A stretch of DNA of 64,000 nucleotides from Enterococcus_D sp050529585 (GCF_050529585.1 NZ_CP172882.1:496001-560000), one strand, 5' to 3'; counted from the stretch's first letter, positions 44,249-53,062 are shown. The notes: a model not told the origin generated them from the letters alone. Translations and numbers: made by a program.

Positions 44249-44262
44249 TTTTCTCCCCTCCT

Positions 44263-44309
44263 CAAACTAATTTGTTTGTATGTATAGGATACGATGATTG
44301 TTGTATAAT
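44263..44309. promoter_or_regulatory. divergent regulatory region between the peptide gene and rgg
   Basis: The inverted repeat CAAAC-6 nt-GTTTG (44263-44278) lies before the peptide start. A -10 TATAAT (44304-44309) points towards rgg, while TATACA on the minus strand (about 44286) points towards the peptide. Confidence 0.4.
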
Positions 44310-44356
44310 GGGTTTGAAATGTGATGAAATGTACCTTGGGAAAAAGGAGTTTTCTT

Positions 44357-45196
44357 ATGGAGAGCAATCAAGTGATCAAAGCGCTAAGAGAAGAACGCGG
44401 ATTTACGATTTCAAATCTGGCGCAAGATATTATGAGCCGAGAGGCATTGAACAAATTTGAAATTCGAGGAACGTCTTTGTCTTCGGACAAGTTGACTCAA
44501 ATCCTAGACAGATTGAATGTGACGTACGAAGAATATCTAAACCGTTTAGATATGTCTAGTCTAGATACGAAGAAGAAATATGATACCTTATTTAAGCAGG
44601 CAATCACTTATGGGAATGAAGAAAAATATCAGGCGCTTTCCTTACACTTGCTGCAAAAATATCAGGAAACAAATGATGTGTTTTATGCAATCAAAAAAGA
44701 GCAATTTGCTATTGAATACAACTATATGCAAAAGCACACATTAAAAGGCAGTGAACAAGGGATTGAATATATCATCGCTTATTTGAACCGCATTGAGACA
44801 TGGGGGAAGTTTGAAATTTCGATTTTCGGAAGTTGTATGTTTGCCTTTACCAATGACTATATCTATAGTAATTTGAATCGCTTGAATCGCAGGATCCATT
44901 CATTCATTGCGGATTCACCCCTCCACAGTGATTTTGCCCATATTCTCTTAAATGCATTGATTTTACTGGTTGCCATTAGAAAAGATTATACGTATGGGCC
45001 CAAATTACTTGAACAGCTGCTTGAATATACGCATGACCCGAATTATATGTATGAACAAATTTGTGCAAATATCTTTAGAAAACTGATTGAAAAAAAAGAG
45101 GCTTTTACGTTAACAGATGTTGAAAAGGAATTGTCGATTCTGAATTATTTAGGTTATTCGGAGATGGCGAAAAATATGGAGGAAGTATTAGGCTAA
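44357..45196 (+). CDS. Rgg/GadR/MutR-family regulator
   Basis: 279 residues, the standard Rgg length, from the ATG at 44357 (AAAAGGAG upstream). Residues 1-65 form the HTH: VIKALREERGFTISNLAQDIMS, REALNKFEIRGTSLSSDKL. The rest is all helix, as in the tetratricopeptide-like peptide-binding domain of Rgg proteins. Rgg regulators bind short hydrophobic peptides taken up by the oligopeptide permease and change activity; the divergent peptide gene at 44201 is the obvious partner. A strong terminator separates it from the convergent P-type ATPase gene. Confidence 0.88.
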   Translation: MESNQVIKALREERGFTISNLAQDIMSREALNKFEIRGTSLSSDKLTQILDRLNVTYEEYLNRLDMSSLDTKKKYDTLFKQAITYGNEEKYQALSLHLLQKYQETNDVFYAIKKEQFAIEYNYMQKHTLKGSEQGIEYIIAYLNRIETWGKFEISIFGSCMFAFTNDYIYSNLNRLNRRIHSFIADSPLHSDFAHILLNALILLVAIRKDYTYGPKLLEQLLEYTHDPNYMYEQICANIFRKLIEKKEAFTLTDVEKELSILNYLGYSEMAKNMEEVLG

Positions 45197-45241
45197 AGAA
45201 ATAAGCAGTATTTTTTGTCGTCAATGACTGAATATAGTAAA

Positions 45242-45291
45242 GAACCCTGTACCCCATGCGCTTGATCTGCGCTAGGGGTACAGGGTTCTTG
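45242..45291. terminator. bidirectional intrinsic terminator
   Basis: GAACCCTGTACCCC pairs with GGGGTACAGGGTTC between the convergent rgg and ATPase genes. Confidence 0.85.
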
Positions 45292-45310
45292 TTTGAGATT
45301 TGGTTTTGCA

Positions 45311-47665
45311 TCATGATAACTTTTGCAAAGATCGCATGTTCACATAACGACGAACCAAGTGTTTCATCCATCTTTCGATGAAGCGTTGTGCGTACGTAGC
45401 ATAGTTTAACAAGGCAATGAGCAGAACCAAATTGATATAGGTGGTATTGCCTAGATTGAATAAGTTTTGCCCAATGATCAAGGCGACAAAATAGAAAAAT
45501 TGGGTACAAAAGAAAATGGTCGTTCGGTATTTGTTGATCGGCGGATACACTTTTCTTTGCAGCAAACGATAATTCCAAGCCGTAAAGATGATGCTCATGA
45601 TCGAGAGGGCTTGCGTGCTGCTGTTGAACCAATGACCAATATTAATAATCAATAATGTCCCAATTGAAATCGTGATGGCTGTTGGCAAGGCGTTTTGAAA
45701 GATCGTTGTCATGAAGTCACCTTTGATACGCTTGAAATCAGGTTCAAAGTTCAATAAGAACGTGGGAATACCAACAAAACAAGCGTTGATCATCGTTAAT
45801 TGAATGGGTTCAAAAGGATAGGTCGTGCCTGAAAGCAACGTTCCGATCGTTATGATGATTGAGAACAATACTTGGACTAAGACCAATGAACCAGAGCGCG
45901 TGATATTGTTGATGACCCGTCGCCCTTCATCCATGACTGAAGGCAATGCAGCAAATTGGTTTTCTAATAAGACCAAATTTGATACTTGCCGGGCAGCATC
46001 GACACCAGAGGCCATGGCTATCGAGCAATCTGATTCTTTCAAAGCAAGGACATCATTGACGCCATCACCAGTCATAGCTACTGTATGGCCAAGTTCTTTC
46101 AGGTAAAGGACCATCTCTTTCTTTTGCTGCGGGGTGACACGACCAAAAATTTGATACTTGCCAACCGCTTCTTTTAGTTCCGTAGCTGTTAATGTTGATA
46201 CATCGATATACGCTGAAGCACCAGGTAAATTGACTTTTTTTGCAATTTGACTGACAGTTACCGGATCATCTCCAGAAATCACTTTACAGTCAATCCCTTG
46301 GGAACGGAAATAGTCAAGAGTTGTTTCGGCATCCGCCCGAATCGTATCCGACAATAAAAAGAAACCAAGAGGTCGGATATCTGTCAGGGTGTGGTCTGTT
46401 TCGTAGGACAGGGGACTATGGGCCAACAAAATCACCCGATATCCAGCCTTTGCAAAGGCACGGTCTTGTTGCAAAATATCGGGATGACCTGCAGACAACA
46501 GTATCGATGTGGCGCCGATAAAGTAAGTGCCTTGTGCTGCAAAAGTGACACAACTAAATTTACGATCAGAAGAAAAAGGCGTCACATGCTGCACGTCAAA
46601 GGTGGTGGCCGTTTCGAAATGTTCCCGTAATGCGCGTGCGGTCGGATTTTGATCAGGCAAGTGAGCCAGCAGATTTCCAGTGATTTCAGACAGATCTATT
46701 TTGGGTGCAATGGGCACGACTTTTTCTACCGTCATTTTTCCTTCAGTGATCGTTCCAGTTTTATCCAAACAAATCACATCGACCCGTGCCAAGGCATCGA
46801 TACAGTTGAGCTCTTGGACCAATACTTTCCGTCGAGCCAAATAAACAGCACTGATCGTCAGTGTCACACTGGTCAATAAGAACAGACCTTCTGGAAACAT
46901 GCCGACCGCTGCGGCCACTGTCCGCAAAATCGCAGTATTGAGTGGGGCGTTGGAAAATAAATATTGTTTGACGAATAAGAGGGTGCATAGCGGCACCAAA
47001 ATCAAACTGATCCAACGAATGATCTTGTTTAAACTGCCTTGGATCAAGTAAGTCTGGCGCTTGCTGGATTTGGCTTCTTTGTTGATTTTTTCGATATAAT
47101 TGTCTCCGCCGACATGGATCACTTGGCAGATAGCTTCACCTGAGGTAATAAAACTGCCAGAGAACAGTTCATCCTCAGTTTGTTTATAAATACTATCTAC
47201 CTCACCAGTCAACAAGGATTCGTTCACTTCCAGCGCACCTTCGCGTATCTTTGCGTCTGTCGGCACTTGATCACCGCTTTTTAGGAAGATGTGATCATCT
47301 AAGACAAGCTTTTCGATCGGCAGCGTTTCTAGGCGCCCATCGCGGTATACATTGGCCTTGGCTACTTTGAGTAAAGCCAATTGATCAAGGGTACGCTTTG
47401 AGCGGATCTCTTGAAACAAGTTGATGACGACATTGCTGAAAACGACAAAAACAAACAATCCGTTTTGATAAGAACCTGTCAAGCAAACCAGAAAAAACAG
47501 GAGTGTGTTGATCAAATTAAAAAAAGTGAAAATATTGGTAAAGATAATCTTCGGATAAGTGTTCGAATAGTCTTTTTTTGTTTTGTTGACGGCGCCGCTT
47601 TGGACACGTGCTTTCACCTCTGCTGCCGTCAATCCTCTTGCGTGTTTGGTTTCGATTCTGCTCAT
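45311..47665 (-). CDS. P-type cation-transporting ATPase (CtpE-like)
   Basis: 784 residues. Order: N-terminal cytosolic GLTAAEVKARVQSG, actuator loop with LLTGEVDS (TGE), membrane helices with a PEGL motif (MFPEGLFLLT), phosphorylation site CLDKTGTITEGK near residue 302, hinge AMTGDGVNDVLALK. No heavy-metal-binding domain or CPx motif, so it moves Ca2+, Mg2+ or another light ion; the layout resembles mycobacterial CtpE (Ca2+). The upstream region carries phased TGTCA repeats that may be a regulator site. Confidence 0.88.
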   Translation of the reverse strand: MSRIETKHARGLTAAEVKARVQSGAVNKTKKDYSNTYPKIIFTNIFTFFNLINTLLFFLVCLTGSYQNGLFVFVVFSNVVINLFQEIRSKRTLDQLALLKVAKANVYRDGRLETLPIEKLVLDDHIFLKSGDQVPTDAKIREGALEVNESLLTGEVDSIYKQTEDELFSGSFITSGEAICQVIHVGGDNYIEKINKEAKSSKRQTYLIQGSLNKIIRWISLILVPLCTLLFVKQYLFSNAPLNTAILRTVAAAVGMFPEGLFLLTSVTLTISAVYLARRKVLVQELNCIDALARVDVICLDKTGTITEGKMTVEKVVPIAPKIDLSEITGNLLAHLPDQNPTARALREHFETATTFDVQHVTPFSSDRKFSCVTFAAQGTYFIGATSILLSAGHPDILQQDRAFAKAGYRVILLAHSPLSYETDHTLTDIRPLGFFLLSDTIRADAETTLDYFRSQGIDCKVISGDDPVTVSQIAKKVNLPGASAYIDVSTLTATELKEAVGKYQIFGRVTPQQKKEMVLYLKELGHTVAMTGDGVNDVLALKESDCSIAMASGVDAARQVSNLVLLENQFAALPSVMDEGRRVINNITRSGSLVLVQVLFSIIITIGTLLSGTTYPFEPIQLTMINACFVGIPTFLLNFEPDFKRIKGDFMTTIFQNALPTAITISIGTLLIINIGHWFNSSTQALSIMSIIFTAWNYRLLQRKVYPPINKYRTTIFFCTQFFYFVALIIGQNLFNLGNTTYINLVLLIALLNYATYAQRFIERWMKHLVRRYVNMRSLQKLS

Positions 47666-47978
47666 CCTTTCTTCTTGTTCTACAGTGATTAGTCTACCGA
47701 GTTGGTGTGAAGATGTAATCGGTCTTGGGTACGGGATTTAATTGATGCGTATATTTCATGGTTTTGGCGAATAAAAAGTGTACTGTGTAAAATATAGCAT
47801 AATCTACCGTGGATCCGTCGTTTCATTTTTGTCACTTGTTTGTCAGTTTCTGTCAGTCGTGTCACTGTTGTATGGCAGAATTCATATCTCGTTGTAAGGA
47901 TTTTTTATCAAAAATACGTTATTGTGTGAGGGATAGATAGCGGTACGCAAGACAGTAAGGAAAGGAAATGAGAAACAA
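47666..47978. other. divergent intergenic region with phased repeats
   Basis: Between the ATPase and the MazG-like gene. It holds four TGTCA repeats (47830-47864). No convincing gene is visible. Confidence 0.4.
47830..47864 (+). promoter_or_regulatory. four TGTCA direct repeats spaced 11, 10 and 9 nt
   Basis: TGTCA occurs at 47830, 47841, 47851 and 47860, about one helical turn apart. This is the pattern of a regulator that binds on one face of DNA. Which gene it controls is unknown. Confidence 0.4.
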
Positions 47979-48296
47979 ATGGAAGAGAAACAAACATCAA
48001 TGGATCGCATCAATCAATTCAGAGATGACCGGAATTGGCGCCAATTTCATAATGAGAAGGACTTAGCCTTATCGATCTCGATCGAAGCTGCAGAGTTGCT
48101 TGAGATTTTTCAATGGAAAACAGCGGAAGAAGCATTGGAAGATTTTGAACATCTGAAAGAAGAAATCGCAGATGTGTTGATTTATAGTTATATGTTGGCT
48201 GACAACTTAAAGTTGGATATCGATGAAATCATTCAAGAGAAACTGGTCAAGAATAATGTGAAGTATCCTGTGGATCAGAGCCGCGGGATGAAATAA
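47979..48296 (+). CDS. MazG-like nucleotide pyrophosphohydrolase (core copy)
   Basis: 105 residues with the same motif set as the protein at 34593 (SISIEAAELLE and EEIADVLIYSYMLAD), and similar codon use to the surrounding core genes. It likely clears aberrant nucleotides. It is monocistronic, with a terminator directly after it. Confidence 0.88.
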   Translation: MEEKQTSMDRINQFRDDRNWRQFHNEKDLALSISIEAAELLEIFQWKTAEEALEDFEHLKEEIADVLIYSYMLADNLKLDIDEIIQEKLVKNNVKYPVDQSRGMK

Positions 48297-48300
48297 TATA

Positions 48301-48332
48301 AAGAGGAGACGCGTGGTCGTCTCCTCTTTATG
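48301..48332 (+). terminator. intrinsic terminator
   Basis: AAGAGGAGACG pairs with CGTCTCCTCTT. Confidence 0.75.
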
Positions 48333-48407
48333 GTTAAATTTGCAGTAAACGTCAAAAAGTGATAGTTGGAACGGATTGAAAGTAGCATATAGGATAACTG
48401 ATAATGG

Positions 48408-48728
48408 TCAATGGCCACTCGTAAACTTGATCCCAAGAATCCCGACAATCAGCAAGACCACAAAGAACCATGTCAGAGGTGATAAATGATCCTTGAAAAA
48501 GACGACACCAATAAGGATCGACCCCACCGCACCGATACCTGTCCAGACAGGATAGGAGATACTCAATGGCAACTGTTTGACAGCCAAAGCCAAAAAGCCA
48601 AAACTAAATACCATCCCGATCACTGTTAAGATGCTGTACCAAAGTTGAGTAAAGCCATTGCTTAATTTCATCGTACTTGCCCAAACCACTTCAAATAAAC
48701 CACCCATTAATAAATATATCCATGTCAT
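48408..48728 (-). CDS. SMR-family exporter (SugE/Gdx-like)
   Basis: 106 residues, four membrane spans. WIYLLMGGLFEVVWASTMK holds the essential Glu13 (GLFEV) and the Trp of the WA(S/T)xxK motif typical of the SugE/Gdx branch, which exports guanidinium rather than QacE-type drugs. It functions as an antiparallel dimer with proton exchange. A structured leader with a terminator precedes it. Confidence 0.88.
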   Translation of the reverse strand: MTWIYLLMGGLFEVVWASTMKLSNGFTQLWYSILTVIGMVFSFGFLALAVKQLPLSISYPVWTGIGAVGSILIGVVFFKDHLSPLTWFFVVLLIVGILGIKFTSGH

Positions 48729-48749
48729 TTGACACGCCTCCTTAAAATA

Positions 48750-48825
48750 AAAAAAAGTATCTAGACCACTCTACAAAGACCTAAAGAGTTGGCTACATAC
48801 TTGGATCACCCGGTGGTGATGTTTT
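48750..48825 (-). promoter_or_regulatory. structured leader with attenuator, candidate guanidine riboswitch
   Basis: Reading the minus strand: a short hairpin ATCACC-ACCG-GGTGAT (48820-48805), then a long hairpin AAGTAT...ATACTT with inner CAACTCT/AGAGTGG pairing (48802-48755) and a T run, i.e. an intrinsic terminator inside the leader of the SMR gene. That layout suggests ligand-controlled termination. Guanidine classes are the natural candidates for a SugE/Gdx gene, but I cannot match the consensus of any class from memory. Confidence 0.45.
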
Positions 48826-48888
48826 ATGACTGACGCTATTATTTCACATATAGCACATAGGGTCAATAAAAGTGAATAGCGGTATCGT

Positions 48889-48917
48889 TTGTTCAATCCT
48901 ATTCGTTGCCGTATAAT
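48889..48917 (+). promoter_or_regulatory. promoter of the lipoprotein gene
   Basis: TTGTTC, 17 nt, TATAAT. Confidence 0.6.
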
Positions 48918-48950
48918 AGTAATATAGTAAATAAAAACGAGGTGAGTACG

Positions 48951-49607
48951 ATGAAAAAATGGACATCAGCGTGGCTTCTATCTACTCTTTTATTGTTGAC
49001 TGCTTGTGGATCAACGACAACGAACTCGACGAGTGACACAAGCAGTCAGGCAAGTATAGCATCATCCGTTTCGTCAACAACGGAAAGTCAATCATCTACC
49101 AGCAGTACCGCAAGCAGTCAAACCGATTCAACCAGCACAACACAAACATCAGCGGCTGAAAAGGAACAAGAGACGACACCTTGGAATGAAACGAAAGCAG
49201 CGCAATTGCGCAGTTTTATGCAGGAGTGGGGCACAGAGATGGAACAAACGTATCAAGCGTATAGTCCAGGCAGCAATGTGGACTTATATGGGTTGGCATT
49301 GCCTGACGGTGTGCTTAGCGGGTCCGACAAATGGCAAGCAGTACTTGATGAGACGCCGATGGATATCGCTTGGTCAGAAACTGGTCAATCAGGTGCAGAT
49401 TACGATTTGGTTGCTGTTTATTCAGATGCTGAGACACAAGATTACCTAGAAAAACATGTCTATTTCTTTACGGTCCATCATGGCGAACCGCTTGTATTGG
49501 TCACGAGTCAAAATCAAGGCAACGAAAATAATTATTTGTACTTTAAAGAGACCGAAAATGCTGCATTGAAAGATGGTTTTCGGAAGATTGTTTTGACAAA
49601 TCCTTAG
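48951..49607 (+). CDS. lipoprotein with DUF4767 domain
   Basis: 218 residues from the ATG at 48951 (GAGGTGAG upstream). Lipobox LLTACG puts the lipid on Cys18. A Ser/Thr/Gln-rich linker (~20-75) spans the wall. The C-terminal domain (WNETKAAQLRSFMQEWGTEM, then YDLVAVYSD, VYFFTVHHGEPLVLVTSQ) matches DUF4767 lipoproteins of lactobacilli and enterococci, of unknown function. Confidence 0.85.
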   Translation: MKKWTSAWLLSTLLLLTACGSTTTNSTSDTSSQASIASSVSSTTESQSSTSSTASSQTDSTSTTQTSAAEKEQETTPWNETKAAQLRSFMQEWGTEMEQTYQAYSPGSNVDLYGLALPDGVLSGSDKWQAVLDETPMDIAWSETGQSGADYDLVAVYSDAETQDYLEKHVYFFTVHHGEPLVLVTSQNQGNENNYLYFKETENAALKDGFRKIVLTNP

Positions 49608-49651
49608 TATGAGGATGAAATACTCAATTGTTGGATGAAGAAACCGAGTAT

Positions 49652-49684
49652 AGCGCCAACCATTCTTGTGGTTGGCTTTTTTCA
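49652..49684 (+). terminator. intrinsic terminator
   Basis: CCAACCA pairs with TGGTTGG, then six T. Confidence 0.75.
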
Positions 49685-49870
49685 TTCCAGAAAGCATCGA
49701 AAAATTACGGAAGGTCTTTCCGCCTACCCGCAGCATTGCTCTGAAGATGAACGATTTGAGAAAATCCAACAATATCCGCTCGCAAGGCCTGTCGAGGGAT
49801 AACAAGCATTGGAATTCCCATTTCCTTTTTTTATCGTTATACTTAAAGAAAAAGAGAAGGCGGCGATTGA

Positions 49871-50506
49871 ATGAAAAAAGAAACATGGTTGCGTTCCCTT
49901 TATGCGCTGATAGGGGTTGCGATTTTAGGTTTAGGGGCAGCACTTTTGCGTGTTGGCGGTGTCGGGCTTGATCCTTATACGGCTGCCAATATTGGTGTGG
50001 GAGAATTGTTGGGCCTTTCTTTAGGTATCTATCAATTGATGATCAATATCGCTGTATTGATCTTGATTTTTATTTTTGGGCGGCGCCATATCGGCATTGG
50101 TACGGTGATCAATATGGTGTTGACAGGTTTTTTTATTGATTTTTATACGAAAGTCTTTGATACATTTCAGGTCGGACCAAACAATTGGATCCAGCAAGGG
50201 ATCTTTCTTGTGATTGGCATCTTATTCTTCACCTTTGGGGCGTCATTTTATATGTCAGCAAAATTGGGGAGTGCGCCTTATGATGCGATCGCACCAACGA
50301 TCGTGGATCAAACCAAAGCCAATTATCGTGTGGTACGGGTCATCCAAGATGTAGCCTTTGCCTTGTTGGGTCTATTTACTGGCGGACCAATCGGTATCGG
50401 GACCTTTATCAGTGCCTTTTTAGTAGGGCCGCTGATCAAATTCTGGGATGATTATATTTCACAGCCTTTTATTGAGCGGACGATCAAAAAGGCGATTTTC
50501 AAATAA
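49871..50506 (+). CDS. YczE/YitT-family membrane protein
   Basis: 211 residues with five or six spans: ALIGVAILGLGAALLRVGGVGLDPYTAAN, then LGIYQLMINIAVLI, GIGTVINMVLTGFFID, SAKLGSAPYDAIAP. These Gly-rich repeats define the YczE group. Function is unknown; homologues elsewhere are linked to membrane stress and regulators. Confidence 0.85.
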   Translation: MKKETWLRSLYALIGVAILGLGAALLRVGGVGLDPYTAANIGVGELLGLSLGIYQLMINIAVLILIFIFGRRHIGIGTVINMVLTGFFIDFYTKVFDTFQVGPNNWIQQGIFLVIGILFFTFGASFYMSAKLGSAPYDAIAPTIVDQTKANYRVVRVIQDVAFALLGLFTGGPIGIGTFISAFLVGPLIKFWDDYISQPFIERTIKKAIFK

Positions 50507-50542
50507 GCATTCCTTTGAAAATGATACGCAATCAATATTTTC

Positions 50543-50578
50543 ATGACACAACTTATGCGATAGGTTGTGTTTTTTTGG
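50543..50578 (+). terminator. intrinsic terminator
   Basis: GACACAACTTAT / ATAGGTTGTGTTTTTTT-type hairpin with T run. Confidence 0.65.
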
Positions 50579-50649
50579 TTCATTAAAGGAGTAGTTCTTG
50601 CATAATCGGCTGTCAGTCGCTATGATAAAAAAGCTGAGGGGGAATATGT

Positions 50650-52014
50650 ATGGCATTACCTACACCTTTTATAGAAAAATACCGAGATTTATTGGGTACA
50701 GAAGCAGAGGCTTTTTTTGATGCGTTGTCCAATGGACGACCTGTGAAAGGGTTTCGCTTAAATACGGCTAAACCAAATGCAGAAGTGATGTTGGCAAAAT
50801 ATGGACCTGAACGATCAAAAGCACCTTATGCTAAAAACGCGTACATTGGTGAAGTCAAAGGCAAGTCGCTGTTGCACCAAGCAGGCTATGTCTATAGTCA
50901 AGAACCAAGTGCGATGATTGTTGCGGCGATCGCTGATGCACAACCAGGCGAGCGTGTGTTGGATCTTTGTGCGGCACCAGGCGGGAAATCTACGCAATTG
51001 GCAAGTCAGCTAAATGGCACAGGTTTGTTAGTCAGCAATGAGATTTTTCCAAAACGTGCAAAAATATTAGCGGAAAATATCGAGCGGTGGGGTTTCTCCA
51101 ATGTGGTGGTCACCAATCATGCACCCCATGAGTTGAGCCGTCATTTTCCACACTTTTTTGACAAGATCGTCGTAGATGCGCCTTGTTCTGGTGAAGGCAT
51201 GTTTCGCAAAGATCCGGTGGCTGTGGCGGAATGGCACAGTGACGCACCTCGTCAATGCGCTATTCGGCAACAAGATATTCTCCAAGAAGCTGTCCGTATG
51301 TTGAAGCCGGGGGGCCAATTGATTTATTCTACATGTACGTTTGCTCCAGAAGAAAATGAAGCCATCATCAGCTGGCTTGTGGAGGAGTATCCATTTGTCA
51401 TCCAATCTATCGACCGAGCTAACGTTGCCCATGGGCGTTCAGAATGGGGAAATGTACCGAATATTGAAAAGACGATTCGCCTATGGCCGCATTTGAATCA
51501 AGGGGAAGGCCACTTTGCTGCAAAATTACTGTATCAAGCTGAAACAAAGCCAACGAAACCGAAGAAAAGCAAAGCAAAAAGCACGCAATCAAAACTCGAT
51601 CAAGAAACAGTGAAGCTGTGGCAAGCATTTCAACAGAACTTTCCGTTCTTACCTACCAATGAAGGATCATTACAAATTTTTGGAGAACAGATGTGGCTTG
51701 TTCCTAATGCACTGCCTAATTTGAAAGGGATGAAAGTTCTGCGTCCGGGTTTACATATCGGCACACGCAAGAAAAATCGCATTGAGCCAAGTTTTTCAGT
51801 GGCGATGGCTTTTCTGGCAGGCAGCCAAGGACCGATCTTGTCCATCACGATCGAGCAGTGGAAACAATATGTAGCTGGAGAAACGATCACTGTGCCGGGA
51901 AATGCTGGGTGGGTGATTTTGCACGTCGATGATGTACCGGTGGGTATCGGGAAACAAGTCCAAGGCGTCGTCAAAAACTTCTTTCCTAAAGGGTTAAGAT
52001 TTCAAGTAGACTAA
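50650..52014 (+). CDS. rsmF: 16S rRNA m5C methyltransferase, RsmF/RsmB family
   Basis: 454 residues. SAM-binding loop VLDLCAAPGGKSTQLA near residue 103, DAPCSGEGMFRK near 174 (catalytic Cys), and STCTFAPEENEA near 226 (second Cys). A basic linker (PTKPKKSKAKST) leads to a C-terminal RsmF-type PUA-like domain (GMKVLRPGLHIGTRKKNRIEPS). It methylates cytosine in 16S rRNA; the exact site differs between relatives. Confidence 0.92.
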   Translation: MALPTPFIEKYRDLLGTEAEAFFDALSNGRPVKGFRLNTAKPNAEVMLAKYGPERSKAPYAKNAYIGEVKGKSLLHQAGYVYSQEPSAMIVAAIADAQPGERVLDLCAAPGGKSTQLASQLNGTGLLVSNEIFPKRAKILAENIERWGFSNVVVTNHAPHELSRHFPHFFDKIVVDAPCSGEGMFRKDPVAVAEWHSDAPRQCAIRQQDILQEAVRMLKPGGQLIYSTCTFAPEENEAIISWLVEEYPFVIQSIDRANVAHGRSEWGNVPNIEKTIRLWPHLNQGEGHFAAKLLYQAETKPTKPKKSKAKSTQSKLDQETVKLWQAFQQNFPFLPTNEGSLQIFGEQMWLVPNALPNLKGMKVLRPGLHIGTRKKNRIEPSFSVAMAFLAGSQGPILSITIEQWKQYVAGETITVPGNAGWVILHVDDVPVGIGKQVQGVVKNFFPKGLRFQVD

Positions 52015-52082
52015 ACGAAATAGTATTCATATTTTGGTCTCCGTGCTATCATGGAAGTAGCAAATCAAAGGAGCTGATCGAT

Positions 52083-52418
52083 ATGAAAACATCTTCAAAA
52101 GTAACGGTTGGATTAAGTATTGCGGCGATTGCTGGCATCACCACTGCAGTCGTTGTTTCAGACAAGGTATTCAATAAAGTACGCTTCGCTTGCAACCGCC
52201 ACAAGGTGAAGAAATTTGTTGATGACAAATTCAACGGCAACGAAAAGTTATTGGATGTTGTAGATGGATTGTCTGATAACGAATTAGATTCCTTGTTAGG
52301 CGTCATGAAAAAAGTCAAAGATGGTCGTGACAAAGTTTCGGTTTACGGCGATAACATCAAAGACTCGACACAACACGTCAAAGACAAATTAACTAGTTTG
52401 ATTGAATCTGTCTTTTGA
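52083..52418 (+). CDS. small membrane-anchored protein of unknown function
   Basis: 111 residues. One N-terminal hydrophobic helix (VGLSIAAIAGITTAVVVSD) and a basic then helical cytosolic part with regular Lys/Asp. AAAGGAGCTG precedes the start. Followed by a terminator. No recognised family. Confidence 0.7.
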   Translation: MKTSSKVTVGLSIAAIAGITTAVVVSDKVFNKVRFACNRHKVKKFVDDKFNGNEKLLDVVDGLSDNELDSLLGVMKKVKDGRDKVSVYGDNIKDSTQHVKDKLTSLIESVF

Positions 52419-52431
52419 TCCAACCGATGAT

Positions 52432-52470
52432 TTGACCCGCAACGATGTAGATTGTTGCGGGTTTTTCTCG
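52432..52470 (+). terminator. intrinsic terminator
   Basis: ACCCGCAACGATG / TTGTTGCGGGT hairpin and T run. Confidence 0.8.
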
Positions 52471-52533
52471 TCTTTGTCTACACAGTTCGTTATAATGAAT
52501 GCACACAGCAAAAAATCAGGAGTGAAGTCACAC

Positions 52534-53037
52534 GTGGAAAAAGTGAGTACATTGACCACTGAGCAAAAAGAGTATTTTATGAAAGAAGCCATGAAAGAAG
52601 CGGGTAAAGCTGCTGCAATCGCAGAGGTGCCGATCGGTGCTGTGGTTGTTTTAGATGGTGAAATCATCGGTCGTGGTCATAATTTAAGAGAACATCAGCA
52701 ACAAGCAGCAGCCCACGCAGAGATGTTTGCGATTGAAGCCGCTTGTCAGAAAATTGGCAGTTGGCGTTTGGAAGGTGCGCAATTATTTGTCACACTGGAG
52801 CCTTGTCCAATGTGCAGTGGTGCGATGTTATTGTCTCGGGTGGAAGAAGTCTATTTTGGCGCCTATGACCCAAAAGGGGGGACAGCCGGCACATTGATGA
52901 ATCTGTTGACAGACGAACGCTTTAACCATTGGTCTTATGTAGAAGGCGGTATTTTAGAAGCAGCTTGCGGGCAAATGCTGACTGATTTTTTCCGCGCTTT
53001 GAGAGAAAAGAAAAAACAAAAAAAGACTAGTAATTGA
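52534..53037 (+). CDS. tadA: tRNA adenosine deaminase TadA
   Basis: 167 residues from the GTG at 52534, which has CAGGAG nine nt before it; the ATG at 52496 overlaps a -10 like TATAAT and is less likely. Zn site: His-Ala-Glu in AAAHAEMFAIEAA and the Cys pair in EPCPMCSGAM. It makes inosine at position 34 of tRNA-Arg(ACG). The Lys-rich tail is common in Gram-positives. The SRP RNA gene follows directly, as in many Firmicutes. Confidence 0.94.
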   Translation: MEKVSTLTTEQKEYFMKEAMKEAGKAAAIAEVPIGAVVVLDGEIIGRGHNLREHQQQAAAHAEMFAIEAACQKIGSWRLEGAQLFVTLEPCPMCSGAMLLSRVEEVYFGAYDPKGGTAGTLMNLLTDERFNHWSYVEGGILEAACGQMLTDFFRALREKKKQKKTSN

Positions 53038-53062
53038 TAACAAAGTACGTTATACTAAGTAC

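Noticed and set aside
45825..47692. Several plus-strand ORFs opposite the P-type ATPase gene
   Set aside because: Shadows of the strongly supported ATPase frame; no family-like sequence.
48805..48820. T-box element before the SMR gene
   Set aside because: ACCACCGGG recalls part of the T-box bulge, but the TGGNACCGCG core, Stem I and specifier loop are missing, and SMR genes are not T-box targets.
52402..52533. Upstream starts for tadA
   Set aside because: They overlap the end of the previous gene, a terminator and a probable -10; the GTG at 52534 has the ribosome site.
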